A stretch of 64,000 bases of DNA from Eutreptiella sp. 'Long Island Sound 2002' (taxonomy: Eukaryota; Euglenozoa; Euglenophyceae; Eutreptiales; Eutreptiaceae). The translations under genes were made by a program, and so were the position numbers. Location: contig OZ038378.1 in NCBI GenBank assembly GCA_964036045.1, positions 182,988,944-183,052,943 of the forward strand, written 5' to 3'. Positions within the stretch are counted from its first letter, which is position 1, and every line of letters starts with the position of its first letter. The notes beneath the pieces were generated by a model, which saw only the letters and a list, made by a program, of their open reading frames with translations, did not search any database and was not told the origin of the DNA. Shown one piece after another: positions 41,557 to 53,397 of this stretch.

Positions 41557-41740
41557 TGATGTGGCGGCGGCGTCCTGGTAGTCTATTGGGATTCCACAGC
41601 CCAAGGATTTGGGGGGGGGGGGGAGGATGCATTTGCACACGTCCACCGGAGCAGTGGCCCTGACCCTAACCCCACCCCTAACCCTCCGGCATCCGGAGAG
41701 GTGCGTGGACCAAAGAGGGCCCCCGCCTCCCCTTTAGCAG

Positions 41741-41860
41741 GAGCCTCTTGCCATGTTCTGCGCCGCCATGGCCACGCGCAAGCGGTTGACTGCATGGCGC
41801 CCCGCGGACATCCTGCGGGCGGGGCAGTGCAGTCCGGTGGGTCTGATCGCCGCCCTCTAG
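41741..41860 (+). CDS. Possible amidase-like N-terminal exon
   Basis: After a TTTAGCAG acceptor the frame reads 'EPLAMFCAAMATRKRLTAWR' and 'PADILRAGQCSPVGLIAAL' and then TAG. 'L-T-A-x-x-x-A-x-x-L-R-A-G-x-x-S-P-V-x-L-I-x-A' is the usual start of amidase-signature enzymes (Asn/Gln-type amidohydrolases). Third positions are G/C-rich. The stop may be a true decay or the exon may end at CCG/GTGGGT. No catalytic Ser-Ser-Lys exon is found downstream. Confidence 0.25.
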   Translation, partial: EPLAMFCAAMATRKRLTAWRPADILRAGQCSPVGLIAAL

Positions 41861-42389
41861 ACCCACGGCCTCGGACCCAAAGGCAGCCCGGCGCTGGTCG
41901 GCTCTGCTCATGCATCCACCGGCCTGGAGGGTTGGGGGAGTCGCAGGCACAGCACAAGGGATCGGGGGTGCGCATTGCACCCCTGGCCCCAGCCACGGCT
42001 GTCCAAAGAGAGATGTCGGTGGCGCCTGAGCCTCAAGCAAGTCACCCCCTGCTCCACCAATGCCCTAATGTGGGGTGTTGTGGGCGACATGGATCATGTA
42101 TGTTGTAGCATCGGGGGGGGGGGGTTTAGCGGCGGTGTGTGGCACACATCCACCCTTTTGGGCGTTCTAAGAGGGCTTTGGGCTTTGGGCTTGTCTTCCC
42201 GGTCCGAAGAGGGCCTTAGGGGCCCACGGATTGCCTCTCATTGGGGAAGTTAGGCTCAGGCGCACCGCACTCACTCTCGAACCATGCGGTGCAAGAGCGG
42301 GGTATACACCTCCTAGTGCGGACGTGCTTGTGCTGGCATGGGGCATGGGGCATGGTGCACGGCACATGCTAGGTACAGTACCGTTACAG
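41861..42389. other. No gene recognised
   Basis: GC-rich DNA with a poly-G run near 42112. No convincing gene on either strand. Confidence 0.4.
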
Positions 42390-42897
42390 GTACCGTTGCA
42401 GGGGTAGGGGGGAGGGGCAGTGCCAAAGGGGGCAGGGGGAGGGAGGACCACCTGTGCGGGGCACCGTCGGGGCTCCCGCTCCCCTGCTTCCATGCAGCGA
42501 TGCATCCGTACCCTGTAGCAGTGGGCGGGTAGGGGGGAGTCACGGAGATTCGGTACCAGTAATACAATACACCCTATGGCACAAGCAAGGGCAACACAAT
42601 GCATACGAGAGTGCTATTATGCAGGTAGGTAGCACCAGCGGGCAAATGCCGTAAATTGTACCCATGGTAATACAGTTATCTAATTGAGGATTACTGTGTT
42701 GAGGGAGGGGAGGTGAGGAGTGCAGCCGTGGGAACGCCCTCTGGCGCTGCACGGACAGAGAGTACTGGCAATAATACAATATACCCTATTGCACTGGTAG
42801 GTAGGTCGGTAATACTAGCAGGCAAAATACAGTTACGTGTAGTACAGCTACCTATACCGTATTTCCTGTGTTCTGTGTTGGGGGTACAAGGGGAAGG

Positions 42898-42966
42898 AAG
42901 GGAATCGAACCCGTGACCGCCACTCAGCAGTTCATGGGGTTGACCGCTCGGCCACTCGGCCGGCGG
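42898..42966 (-). repeat. tRNA-like head, copy 1
   Basis: Read on the - strand, box A 'TGGCCGAGCGGT' and box B 'GGTTCGATTCC' are perfect pol III promoter sequences, as in Leu/Ser-type tRNA genes. The anticodon and T stems do not close properly, so this is a tRNA-derived head and probably not a working tRNA gene. Confidence 0.65.
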
Positions 42967-43421
42967 CATAATGGGGCGGGTTGTGAGGGGGAGGGGGGGA
43001 GAGCAGCCGTGGGATCGCCCACAGGCGCCGCTGGAGAGGGGGGAAGGTGGAGCGCAGCTGTGGGATCGCCCACAGGTGCTCCCGGGGGAGGGTGGAGGGT
43101 AGGTGGGCAGCCGTGGGACAGCCCACTGCTGCAGTCGAGGCAGGGAGGGGCGAGAGGGGCAGGGGGGAGGGAGGTCCACCTGTGTGGGGCACCGTCGGAG
43201 CTCCCGCTCCTCGGGTTCTGTGAATGGAGGTACCTGCAGATGTGCTGTGGGGGGCGGTAGGCGAGGGGTCACGGAGATACTGTACTGGCAGTAATACAAT
43301 ATACCCTATTGCACTGGTAGGTAGGTAGGTAGGTAATACTAGCAGGCAAAATACAGTTACGTGTAGTACAGCTACCTATACCGTATGTCCTGTGTTGTGT
43401 GTTGGGGGTACAAGGGGAAGG

Positions 43422-43490
43422 AAGGGAATCGAACCCGTGACCGCCACTCAGCAGTTCATGGGGTTGACCGCTCGGCCACTCGGCCGGCGG
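43422..43490 (-). repeat. tRNA-like head, copy 2
   Basis: Same box A and B as copy 1 with no difference seen in the core; 524 bases from copy 1. Confidence 0.65.
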
Positions 43491-43957
43491 CATAATGGGG
43501 CGGGTTGTGAGGGGGAGGGGGGGAGAGCAGCCGTGGGATCGCCCACAGGCGCCGCTGGAGAGGGGGGAAGGTGGAGCGCAGCTGTGGGATCGCCCACAGG
43601 TGCTCCCGGGGGGGGATGGAGGGTAGGTGGGCAGCCGTGGGACAGCCCACTGCTGCAGTCGAGGCAGGGAGGGGCGAGAGGGACAGGGGCCGGGGCAGGG
43701 GGGAGGGAGGTCCACCTGTGTGGGGCACCGTCGGAGCTCCCGCTCCTCGGGTTCTGTGAATGGAGGTACCTGCAGATGTACTGTGGGGTGCGGTAGGCGA
43801 GGGGTCACGGAGATACAGCATTGGCAATAATACAATGTACCCTATTGCACTGGTAGGTAGGTAGGTAGGTAATACTAGCAGGCAAAATACAGTTACGTGT
43901 AGTACAGCTACCTATACTGTATGTCCTGTGTTGTGTGTTGGGGTAACAAGGGGAAGG

Positions 43958-44026
43958 AAGGGAATCGAACCCGTGACCGCCACTCAGCAGTTCATGGGGT
44001 TGACCGCTCGGCCACTCGGCCGGCGG
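43958..44026 (-). repeat. tRNA-like head, copy 3
   Basis: Box A and B are intact; 536 bases from copy 2. The flank reads GGCGGTACAATG instead of GGCGGCATAATG. Confidence 0.65.
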
Positions 44027-44834
44027 TACAATGGGGCGGGTTGTGAGGGGGAGGGGGGGAGAGCAGCCGTGGGATCGCCCACAGGCGCCGCTGGAGAGGG
44101 GGGAAGGTGGAGCGCAGCTGTGGGATCGCCCACAGGCGCTCCCGGGGGGGGATGGAGGGTAGGTGGGCAGCCGTGGGACAGCCCACTGCTGCAGTCGAGG
44201 CAGGGAGGGGCGAGAGGGACAGGGGCCGGGGCAGGGGGGAGGGAGGTCCACCTGTGTGGGGCACCGCCGGAGCTCCCGCTCCTCAGGTTCTGTGAGAGGA
44301 GGTACCTGCAGATGTGCTGTGGGGTGCGGTAGGCGAGGGGTCACGGAGATACAGCATTGGCAATAATACAATGTACCCTATTGCACTGGTAGGTAGGTAG
44401 GTAATACTAGCAGTGGGCGGGAGGGGGGGGGGGCACGGAGATCCGGTAGCGTAACAGGAGGGTGTGGTGTGTTCGCCCACTGGCGCTTCAGGGGGAGGGT
44501 GGAGGGTAGGTGGGCAGCCGTGGGACAGTCCACTGCTGCAGTCGAGGCAGGGAGGGGCGAGAGGGGCAGGGGCCGGGGAGGGGGGAGGGAGGTCCACCTG
44601 TGCGGGGCACCGTCGGGGCTCCCGCTCCTCAGGTTCTGTGAGAGGAAGCACCTGCAGATGCGTTGTGGGGGCGGTAGGGGAGGGGTCACGGAGATACAGT
44701 ACTGGCAGTAATACAATATACCCTATTGCACTGGTAGGTAGGTAGGTAATACAAGCAGGCAAAATACAGTTACGTGTAGTACAGCTACCTACACTGTATT
44801 TCCTGTGTTCTGTGTTGGGGGCACAAGGAGAAGG

Positions 44835-44903
44835 AAGGGAATCGAACCCGCGACTGCCAATCAGCAGTTCATGGGGTTGACCGCTCGGCCACTCGGCCGG
44901 CGG
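44835..44903 (-). repeat. tRNA-like head, copy 4
   Basis: Box A and B are intact, but the middle differs by three bases ('CGCGACTGCCAATCAGCAG' on +). It lies at 877 bases from copy 3 because a partial unit intervenes. Confidence 0.6.
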
Positions 44904-45130
44904 TACAATGGGGCGGGTTGTGAGGGGGAGGGAGCAAGAGCAGCCGTGGGATCGCCCACAGGCGCCGCTGGAGGAGGGGGAAGGTGGAGCGCAGCTGTGG
45001 GATCGCCCACAGGCGCTCCCGGGGGAGGGTGGAGGGTAGGAGGGCAGCCGTGGGACGGCCCACTGGCGCTGCCAGGGAAGGGAGGTGTGAGTGGGGCAGG
45101 GGCAGGGGGAGGGGAGGTGCCGGGCCTGCT

Positions 45131-46771
45131 TTCAGTCCGGCCCTCTTTCTGTTGGGGGGGGGGGGGGTAGGGGCAGCAAAAGGTCTGCTCTCCTGTTTCC
45201 TGGTCCCCAAGGGGGAACCAGCCCACGGCCTGCACCCTCGCTTTGTGGTGGCTGAAATTTGGGCCGACAGGGGGCGTTCTAAGAGGGGGGGGGGGGGCTG
45301 AAGACGGGGCCATGACAACCTCCGGTATGAGGTGCCAAAAGGTCTTCTTCCTCGGTAGGGTCTAAGGAGCGGCGGATGTCGGCGTTTATTGACGCCTCAA
45401 TGCATCGGTCAACGATGATCAGCACCTGTTGGTGGGGGGGAGGGGGGCAGGCACGGTCCCTGCATCCCACCCCACTTGCTCAAAATGCCCGGAGCTCAAT
45501 GAAAATTTTCAATTATGACAGAAAAACACTTCTGAACCATATGTCACATTTCGATCTGTGCATTGCAGATGTAGGGTCAGGTTAGTGAGTTGGCCATTTG
45601 CAAGTGTAGGGTTGGAGGATAACAGGTGCAATTCCTACATAGGGAATATTCTGCTGTGTGGCATTTTTGCGTAGCGGGACATCTCTCCGTGCTCTGCCTT
45701 GCTTCTCCTACAAGGCTCTAGTGACCCCTACTCCTTTTTCTATGATCAGGTTCTGTCACACCCGTGCAGTTCCCATCAGATGCTGGCGGTCCATGTGGCC
45801 CCAAGGCGGCGGCCTGCGCCCGTTCCGGCAGTGCAAGCCACTGTGCACGCTGGCCAGCTACCATCCTGAGGGTTTTTGCACTGGTGCCAGGTCACTAGGG
45901 CACGGAGGGGGATGGGGGCTGCTTGAACTAGGGAGGGGGCTGACTGGCTGGGCTAAGCACCCCTCAGACCCTCCGCAGTACACATTTCCTGTCATTATTC
46001 TGCATCTGGGTCCCGGGCCCATTTCCAAGCCTCCACCGGACTGCCTCTCTCTGCTGATGCTGTCACGGGAGCCCTCTTGCTCGAGGGTGGGGGGGGGGGG
46101 GGGGGCAACGACAACGATGATAGCAACGCCCTTGCAGCCACCACCAACAGCAAGCATGACTGTCCGGGACACAATACATCAGACAAAGGTGTTTGTCCCT
46201 CGAATGATGCGCTGAAGGCCATCCGCCGTACGGCATCCCCCCGACTTGTCGCGCCTGACTGATGTCCTGTACGCGCCTTGCACATGGCAAGGGACGTCGT
46301 GAGCGGGCCTGGGCCCCGCCTGGGGGCTATGGAGGGTCCCAGGAGGGGCGGTGGGGTCAGGGAGAGGGGTGCCCGCAAGTGGGACGGGGGTGGGGTGGTT
46401 TGGGGGGGGGGGGGGGCAGTGGTAGGAGTTGGTGGGCTCTCCTGCCTGGGAGTACGTTGCATGTGGCATGGCCGGCCGATGTGCAGGGTCGTCGGGGACG
46501 CCATCGTGCACCCCCCAGGCAGCCTGTGAGCCTTGAGCTCGGCCTCCACATCCAAATCCAAATCCCGCCCCAAACCCCCCGTAATCCCCCCCCCCATACT
46601 CCACCCAATACCCACCCCCCATACCCGCTTCCATACCTTCCCATGTGCCACATTTGGTGTATTTTTGTGCGTGAAGACTCTCCGCACTGCGGACGGCTAC
46701 TGTGAGCAACACAGCGGACGGCTGTGTAGGGGGCCTGGATTTGGGTCTGCGAGCGGGTCTTTTGCGGGCAG
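45131..46771. other. No gene recognised
   Basis: Contains poly-G runs near 45158, 45283, 46088 and 46401. The long - strand frame from 46179 upward is low-complexity and is not called. Confidence 0.45.
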
Positions 46772-47195
46772 ACATGGGGCAGGGGGGGGGGATTATGCAC
46801 GTGCATAATTGTGCATAATTTTGCATAATGGTCTGCCCCACTCTTGTCCAATGCAGTTTGTTGTTGTGTTTATCATGGACAATTTTGTCCAGCAAAATGC
46901 ACCTGCACATGCTTCCACTGCTGAAGATGTTTTGCCGGACGATGAAATTCTTCCACCATCTGAGAATGAGGGACAGCAAGGTGATTTTCTGACCAAAATA
47001 GGCATGAATGGCTGCTGCAGATTTCACTGTGCTGTCTGTTTGTGGGGGATTGCAATCCCAGGTTCCCTCTTGTTTGCAATCCCTGTGTGTCTTCGTTGCA
47101 ATGCAGCCCGCATGGTCGTGCATAATTGTGCATAATTGTGCATTACATAATCCAAGGCCCCTGCATAAAATCCCCCCCCCTGCATGGGGGTATGC
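46772..47195. mobile_element. Small inverted-repeat element (MITE-like)
   Basis: The left end 'CATGGGGCAGGGGGGGGGGA' continuing TTATGCA is mirrored by the right end, reverse complement 'CCCCATGCAGGGGGGGGATT' continuing TTATGCA. Subterminal 'GTGCATAATT' repeats occur at 46800-46825 and 47117-47145. It contains a 108-codon + frame (46809-47135) with 'EDVLPDDEILPPSENEG' and the motif 'GATTGCAATCCCAGG' that is also found in the 20 kb and 29 kb elements. Confidence 0.6.
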
Positions 47196-47689
47196 CACTG
47201 CTGTATTGCGTCAGCGCGTGCCTCCCAAGCGGGTGTCCGCCTGATGTCATGATGGCTTGAGCTGGGGCTCAGCCTTTCCTCGTCAGTGGCCCGACCTCCT
47301 GAATCCTGGGGCCAGACAGAGGCTGTGACCTTCCCTCATCCCTCATTCTGGGGGCCCCTGAAGGAGCGGTGCCCTGAGAAGACGCGCGGGCGGGGGACGG
47401 TCTGCCTGTGTTTGTGCGTTGGCGTTGCCCTGCCATCGGGGCCGAACAATGCCCCACTGGCGGGGGCGCGGCGGCGTTGCAGTCATGCCGGAGTATTGTG
47501 TGTTGGGGGGGGGGGGGGGGGGGCTGCCGACCGTTGTTGAATCTTATCACAGGCTATGCCATGTGCCCGGCGCGGGGGGGCGTGCAGGCGCGTGTCACAC
47601 CGCTACTTGGGACGCCGTCCCGCCAGACCGAACACTGATGCGCGTTTCCTGAATGGGTCCAGGGATGGGCATAAGAGCGGGTCCAATTT

Positions 47690-47975
47690 TTGGTGGGGGT
47701 TGGGGGGGGGGGGGTGGCTATCTGTCACTCAGTGACACATGGGGAGTGACAGATAGCTGGACTTTGTGCTGGAGTGACACATAGACACAATGACAATTAG
47801 CCACAATTCCAGCGCCGAAAATTTTTTGCATACAAAAAGAGGACTGTCTGCTTATGCCCAAAATGCTCAGTTTTTTATGGAGAATTCAAATATGCATGAA
47901 AAACATGAAAAAAAATTCACGCCCCTCTCTACCCTTATGTGTCACTTGTCACTCGTCACTCAGGGGGGGGGGGGG
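47690..47975. repeat. GTGACA-rich block with repeat copy
   Basis: Between poly-G runs at 47692 and 47963 lie alternating 'AGTGACA' and 'TGTCACT' motifs ('CTATCTGTCACTCAGTGACA' is nearly palindromic) and a copy of the 'GCGCCGAAA ... CAAAATGCTCAG' repeat at 47808-47935. Strong hairpin potential; role unknown. Confidence 0.55.
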
Positions 47976-49685
47976 GGGACCGCTATGCCCACCACTGATT
48001 GGGTCTCCTGCCAGTGATATTGAGAAGGCCATGCCATTCGCTTGGTGCTTTGTGACTGACAAAGAGGAGACGCACAAACAGCGAAGTTGGATGCGGTGCT
48101 CCGGAGCAGACGACCCAAACGGTACGACTCGCGGAGCCCCCCTCCTTAAGCCGCGTCGTGTTCCTTTCTCTTGGTGGATGGCACGCTGTCCGTCTGGCTT
48201 CAGTGCAGTGCACTGGATTTGTGGTGCACAGATCAGGGCGCGGATCGGCACCGCTTATTGCCACTGCCAGAGCACAACATCACTAACTACTGCCGATGCA
48301 CCGCAGCAAGTGGTCGCACAGCTAATGAACTCTAACCCTTCGACCGATATACTACGTGCTCCTTTCTCTATACGGCCTGCTCACCACCCTCAGTCATAAC
48401 CCGCATTGTACGTAGACATGCAGGGGGCTTGGCCCTGCTGTTGATGTAATTTGTGTTGCTGTTGTTTATTATCATCAACTGCCCCCGTAGTCATGACCCT
48501 GCCTTCACGCTGCCCCCCCTCCCCCCCTCGGCCTGCGTCTGCTGCATTGCACATCTGCTCGCAGCCATCGTGTTCGTGCAAACATATCTGTGGGCTGCAG
48601 GCGCAGACCAGAGGTGCTCTAGGGCATCTGTCCAGGCCACCAGTTTTCCGACTCCTTGTAGATCGCAGAGCCCAGTGGCGATGGCACCATGCGGGGCAAC
48701 GATATCGGCTGGTAGGGCTGAGCGTTGCAAAACCAAGCAACCCGGCCGTACCAAGCCCGGCCAAGCAACCATTGCATAGTGGCATGATGCACTCCCTCTT
48801 TCTTACGGCCATGGGCTCGCGTCGCTACAAAAAGTCCTACGCTCATGCACGGCATCGTCGCGTTGTCCTGCATGAGCGCGGCCTTGTCTAACCACGGGAT
48901 CTCCGTCTGACCGTTGTTTCATCTGACTTGTGTGTACCGGGGGGGGGGGGGGGGCTCTAAGTATGTCACCCACAGATTTGTGCCCCACTAACAATGCCAC
49001 TGCCAGACAATGACAACCACCACCACAGAGCCACACAACACCAAGCCACGAAGAGTCACACATAGGCAAACGCAGCGCCACACAAAAGGTCAAGAGGCCC
49101 GAGGCCAATGGGCAGTGGTATCACTGCTCCCCGGCTTGCCCAAGGCCGGATCAAGGCTGTAGTCAGTGCTGTTATCCCGCCGTGCCCGGATGACCTCCAC
49201 CCCAGGTGAGCAGTCCCCTGGCGTGGCCTCTGCCTTCTGTGCACCTGGGGTGTGACTTTTACATGCAGTCGTCCATGTGATCTGCTGGCCAGATCGATTT
49301 GTGCTCCACGGCCCTCCTGTGTACTGTCCCACGGCCCGACAAACACCCACTCACCTCCTCTTTTTGTGTTTTCCAGCATGGCTTTGATTGCTGGACAAAT
49401 CTGTGACTGTCCTCATCCGGAGTTAACAGCCATTTCACTTTGCAAATTGGAAACCCAGAGTGGCCTGCAGCATGCCAGCCTGGAACTTACAGCAAGGGCC
49501 CCTGGTGGCACATGAGCCAAAAGAGGAAGAGCCTCTACTGCCCAAACATGGGGAGCCTCTCTCTACATTCCGTTCAGTTCCTGCAGCCTGGTGCAGGGAA
49601 AATCCTTTACCCGGATGTGAACGGCCAAAAGCTGCACTATTCTTTCCCTCTTCTTGTCTTTCCCACCCTTTGTGCGTCCGGGTTG
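47976..49685. other. No gene recognised
   Basis: Mixed DNA, with a poly-G run near 48942. Several short frames look random; none shows a conserved motif. Confidence 0.4.
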
Positions 49686-49880
49686 ACGTGATTCCTTGCT
49701 GGGGTAAGGACCCCAATACGCCAGGGGTTATGCAGCCATTTTTGACTCCTACCCGGCTCTGGGGACCATGACAATGCAGGGGTTATTTAGCAATTTTGAT
49801 TCCTCCTCTTTTTTGGGACCCGGAGAAGGCAGGGGTTGTGTAGCCGCTTTGATTCCTGCCCGAAGGGTCAGGGCGGACAG
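49686..49880. repeat. Short tandem repeat, about 60 bp, three copies
   Basis: Each unit contains 'CAGGGGTTATGCAGCCATTT' or a variant, 'TTGA(C)TTCCT' and 'GGGACC'. A similar unit occurs near 28805. Confidence 0.65.
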
Positions 49881-50656
49881 GATCTGGGTTGGACAACAGG
49901 GAAGCAAAATTAAAGTTGCCAAAGTGATTTCGCTTTGGCAACGGGAGGGAATGCAGCCACCAACAAACAGACCTGTTGTCGGCCAATCTAGTAGGCATGA
50001 TACAGCCACAACTGGTGCCTCTCCCTAGCAGTGGTTAATCAGAGTACCCCCCCCCTTTGCATATGCTACGGTCTTGTCCAAGGTACAGCAGGCCTAGGGA
50101 CCATATTAATTCGGGACCTAATTTGATTCCTTGCCAAATGTAGTGCAGCCACAGAAGACATGGGTTTGGTGACAAATGTGCCAGCTACATAGAGTTATTG
50201 ACACATTTGTTGTGAGTGAACCCGCATAGCTCTGATTTTGGGCATAATTTTTACATTATATTCCCCTTTCTTGCACCAGCTCACCATGCAATTTCCACTT
50301 TTTTGAACCTGGGCATCTACAGCCTTGTCCAAGCTACAGTAGGCGCAGGCACCGTATTAATTTCGGACTTTTGCATCCCCAATGATGAGGGGGGGGGGGA
50401 TATGACACTAGTTGTCAAATTACAGCATTACCAGATGTCCCCCAAAAGCACAACAAAGAAACTTGGCACAGAATTCGCACCCTGCCTGTTCCAAAGCAAC
50501 ACTTATCCTTCTTTACGAATGCTTCTGGGACAAGCTCGTGCATGATACCCACTATGGCATTTGGTGCATTGAAAGCGGTAGTGTCCCTACAATCATGTCC
50601 CTCTTACCTCGAATCTTCACTGCAACTAGAACCGCACGCAATCCTGCTGGCGCCAG
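49881..50656. other. No gene recognised
   Basis: AT-richer DNA; nothing with a clear motif. Confidence 0.4.
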
Positions 50657-50818
50657 GTGGACACCAGCGCGCTGGTTGCTGGCCAGGCCCTGGCAGCAGC
50701 CTGCTCCCCCCTGCGCAAGCGCTGCAGCACCCCCTGCAGCCTGGGGTTCGTCGCTGCCAGCAATACCACATACCACAGCGATTGCACGCGTGGCATGCAG
50801 TACACAACAGCAACCTGA
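50657..50818 (+). CDS. Possible Cys-rich terminal exon
   Basis: After a GCGCCAG acceptor the frame reads 'VDTSALVAGQALAAACSPLR' then 'KRCSTPCSLGFVAASNTTYH' and 'SDCTRGMQYTTAT', stop TGA at 50816. Strong G/C third positions and four Cys in a hydrophilic run with an Asn-Thr-Thr glycosylation sequon fit an extracellular tail. It is followed at once by a CCTGAA hexamer repeat. No family is recognised. Confidence 0.3.
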   Translation: MDTSALVAGQALAAACSPLRKRCSTPCSLGFVAASNTTYHSDCTRGMQYTTAT

Positions 50819-51229
50819 ACCTGAACCTGAACCTGACCCCAGACCCTGATCATGAGCCCCTCCACATATCATTGCACCCCCCGAAATGGCCACAAACACG
50901 AATCCATTGCCAAATAAGCTGTGCATGAGGCGGGGGGAGGGGGGTAGTGGGGGGTTGCCACAGCACATTTTGTTGCCGGGTAGACTAACAGCATGGTCGA
51001 TTGCAAAGCGTCACACAGGTGACACTTTGACATCCTGACCTATTACATGATGTACGACAAGCCTCTGACATCCCAAATGGGGACCAGTGTGAACCCTGCA
51101 GGATAACCGCTAGGCTCGATGCAAACCGTGAGGACACGGCCCTTCACCCCCCCCCCCCCCAGTTGGTGCCAGAGACCCCCAAGAATTCCGGTTTCTCGCG
51201 TCTCTGCAATTTCGGAGGGCCAGCTGGGA

Positions 51230-51900
51230 CGGCATTCCGCACGGAAATTCGCCTGATGCCCGTGCGGCCCTAAATGCCAGGAATATCGGTAGGAATGGTT
51301 CCTAGCCGCAGTCTCTGGGGGGCTCGCCACTGTGGGCCACTGGGAATTTTGGTACCCCATGTCTTCGCCTCAAACGGCGATATTGATGGCGTTTTGGCCC
51401 GGCCCAACGTCGGTGAAAATTCAAGGGGCTCTGCCTGCTGCATCAACCCCCCAAAAGTCCTGGCGCCCGGGCCGGACATGTGGGCCCACTTAATTCCCGG
51501 AGGTCTGCCCCAGCAACCCTCGCCGTGAAGGACAGCCAGGAACCATCGCTGGCGATATTGCTGCCCTCTTTGGGCGCTGGGGGGGGCACCCAAATTCTCC
51601 GCACCCAACCTGCATGGCCAGCTTTGCAAATTTGCCCGCGACTACACCGGGACATTGGCCTCCAAAATTTGCCGCAGCCCGCATTCGCAACCCTCGCCAG
51701 AGCCTTGGGTTGGGAACCATTGCTGGCGATATTGCAGGCATTCAAGGCCGCACGGGCATCGGCCGAATTTCCCGGCGCTCTGCCAGTCCAGTCAACCCTC
51801 CCAAAATGTGGCAGCAATAGGCTCGGGTGGCCTCCCATGGCCAAAGTCGCCAGTGCAGACCGCAGGGAATTTGGGGGCCAGTGTGCCACGCAGGCTGCAG
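51230..51900. repeat. Repeat block with inverted copies
   Basis: Units with 'GGAACCATTGCTGGCGATAT' and 'GATGCCCGTGCGGCC' or their complements occur near 51240-51320 (inverted), 51540-51565 and 51710-51790. The outer copies form a long imperfect palindrome. No protein. Confidence 0.65.
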
Positions 51901-53397
51901 GTAATTCTGCACAGCACCTCGGGTAGCATTTGCACCACCATGAGTATCTCGTCCGCTAGTGGCGAGTGTCACTGGGAATGTTTGAAACGTTGCTAGTTTG
52001 TACTCTCGATGTGATGGACCCCGTATTTTCAATTTTCCGGGGAAGTCACCAGAGGGAATGCTTGTTAAAAAAATTGCTTGGATGGTGTGTTTGAGACATG
52101 TGCATTTTTCTTGGGGACCGTTGGTGCTCGGATGGGGCAGTTGCACCGATGCATACACTGGTGACAGATTTCAAGGTCCAAATAGACGTCACACCACCCT
52201 GGGTGGCCTGTGGCACTCCACTAGGGACAACCTATATTTTACTTTACCCACCGCTAAGGTATGGTCACACTGTCCGAGCGTCCAGCAAGAAGGTTTTGTG
52301 CTAGCAACGAAGATTCTGTGGGATTCTATGGATTTTTTGGGAGGGCTCTTCTTGGGATGGTTCAGCGATGTTCAGCCGCTAATAGTTACCACGGTGCAAG
52401 CGCGGTGCAACAACTCCCTCACAACCCTTTCCAGTGTCAACCCTCTCTCAGCATTCAAGCCTCCCGGTTTAGGCCCCTCTTGGTGTTAGTGCCGACCCTT
52501 CCCTTCCCCTGCCAATAGAAAGTGTAGGAGCCAGCAACTATGGCACATGCCCTGCCAAGGACACACGTGTGGAGGCAGAGATGTCCACAGTACAGACAGG
52601 GGCATTACTGCGCTTCCATCAAACGCTTGATAGCCGTGCAGGCCACCTCGACACCCCCACGTCCCACGGAGTTGCTGCCCCCCAAGGGTGTACAGCAGTT
52701 GCATTCCACTCTGCATGCCTTCTTTCAAACACGTGTTTTGCCGCTTGAGGACACTGATGCTATTTCATTGGCAGGCAACTCGCCCCCACAAGATCGACCC
52801 CCTTCCCCCACAATGGCAACACATGCTATGGTTGTGGACTGCCAAAAAAGGGCTTCGAAGCAACAACCCAAAGCCCTTTGATTAGCGCACCCCAAGTGAT
52901 CAACAGTGATGGGGAGGTGGTTGAGGAGGGATTGTCCTACCACTGATGAGGACAGCGAGAGTGAAGTGATTTGGGAAGTCTGCTCGGGGAACATGGGGGT
53001 TAGGCCACACCTTTGGGGACAAGTTGTATTTCACCCGGGACATCCTGGTGCAAAAGTGGATCCCCACACAACTGGTGGCCCCAAAAGTTCCTAAACCTGC
53101 ACCTACCCAAACGTGGAAAGCAGCCTGCAGCCATTTCATGTGCTCCTAACTCCGGGGGGGGGGGGGTCATTTGGCCACGGTTCCCCCAGGGGTGGGGGGG
53201 GGACCGTGGTCCCTAGTTGGGGGGAGGGTTACATGCAGACCCATACAGGTGCACTTGTCAATGATCATGGAGCGAGGGAGAGAGCAATGCTCATGCAAAG
53301 CTGTTCCTCATGTCATTTGTGGCACTTGAAAAGATCTGGAAATGAGCACCATTCAAAATCAATGACAACAGACCCCTGCAAGCGATTTCGGGGGATC
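51901..53397. other. No gene recognised with confidence
   Basis: A + frame 52540-52881 (113 codons, 'LPPKGVQQLHSTLHAFFQTR') has some protein-like character but no motif. A poly-G run lies near 53155. Confidence 0.35.

Larger units (their letters stand above)
42390..45130. repeat. Tandem array with tRNA-derived heads (SINE-like)
   Basis: About five units of 524-536 bases, the outer ones partial. Each has a block with 'AATCGAACCCGTGACCGCC' (tRNA-like head, - strand), a G-rich part with 'GGATCGCCCACAGGCGC', a 'CACCGTCGG.GCTCCCGCTCC' block and 'AATACAATATACCCTATTGC' with GTAG repeats. Heads are at 42901, 43425, 43961 and 44838. Units between are nearly identical, so the array has expanded recently; one unit near 44400-44745 is internally deleted. 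Confidence 0.85.

Noticed and set aside
42898-44903. Functional tRNA-Leu or tRNA-Ser genes
   Set aside because: Box A and B are perfect but the T stem has only three pairs and no clean anticodon stem forms, so they are recorded as tRNA-derived repeats.
46179-47198. 339-codon ORF on the - strand
   Set aside because: Mostly Pro/Gly low complexity from poly-C/G DNA, and it runs through the small inverted-repeat element. No family pattern.
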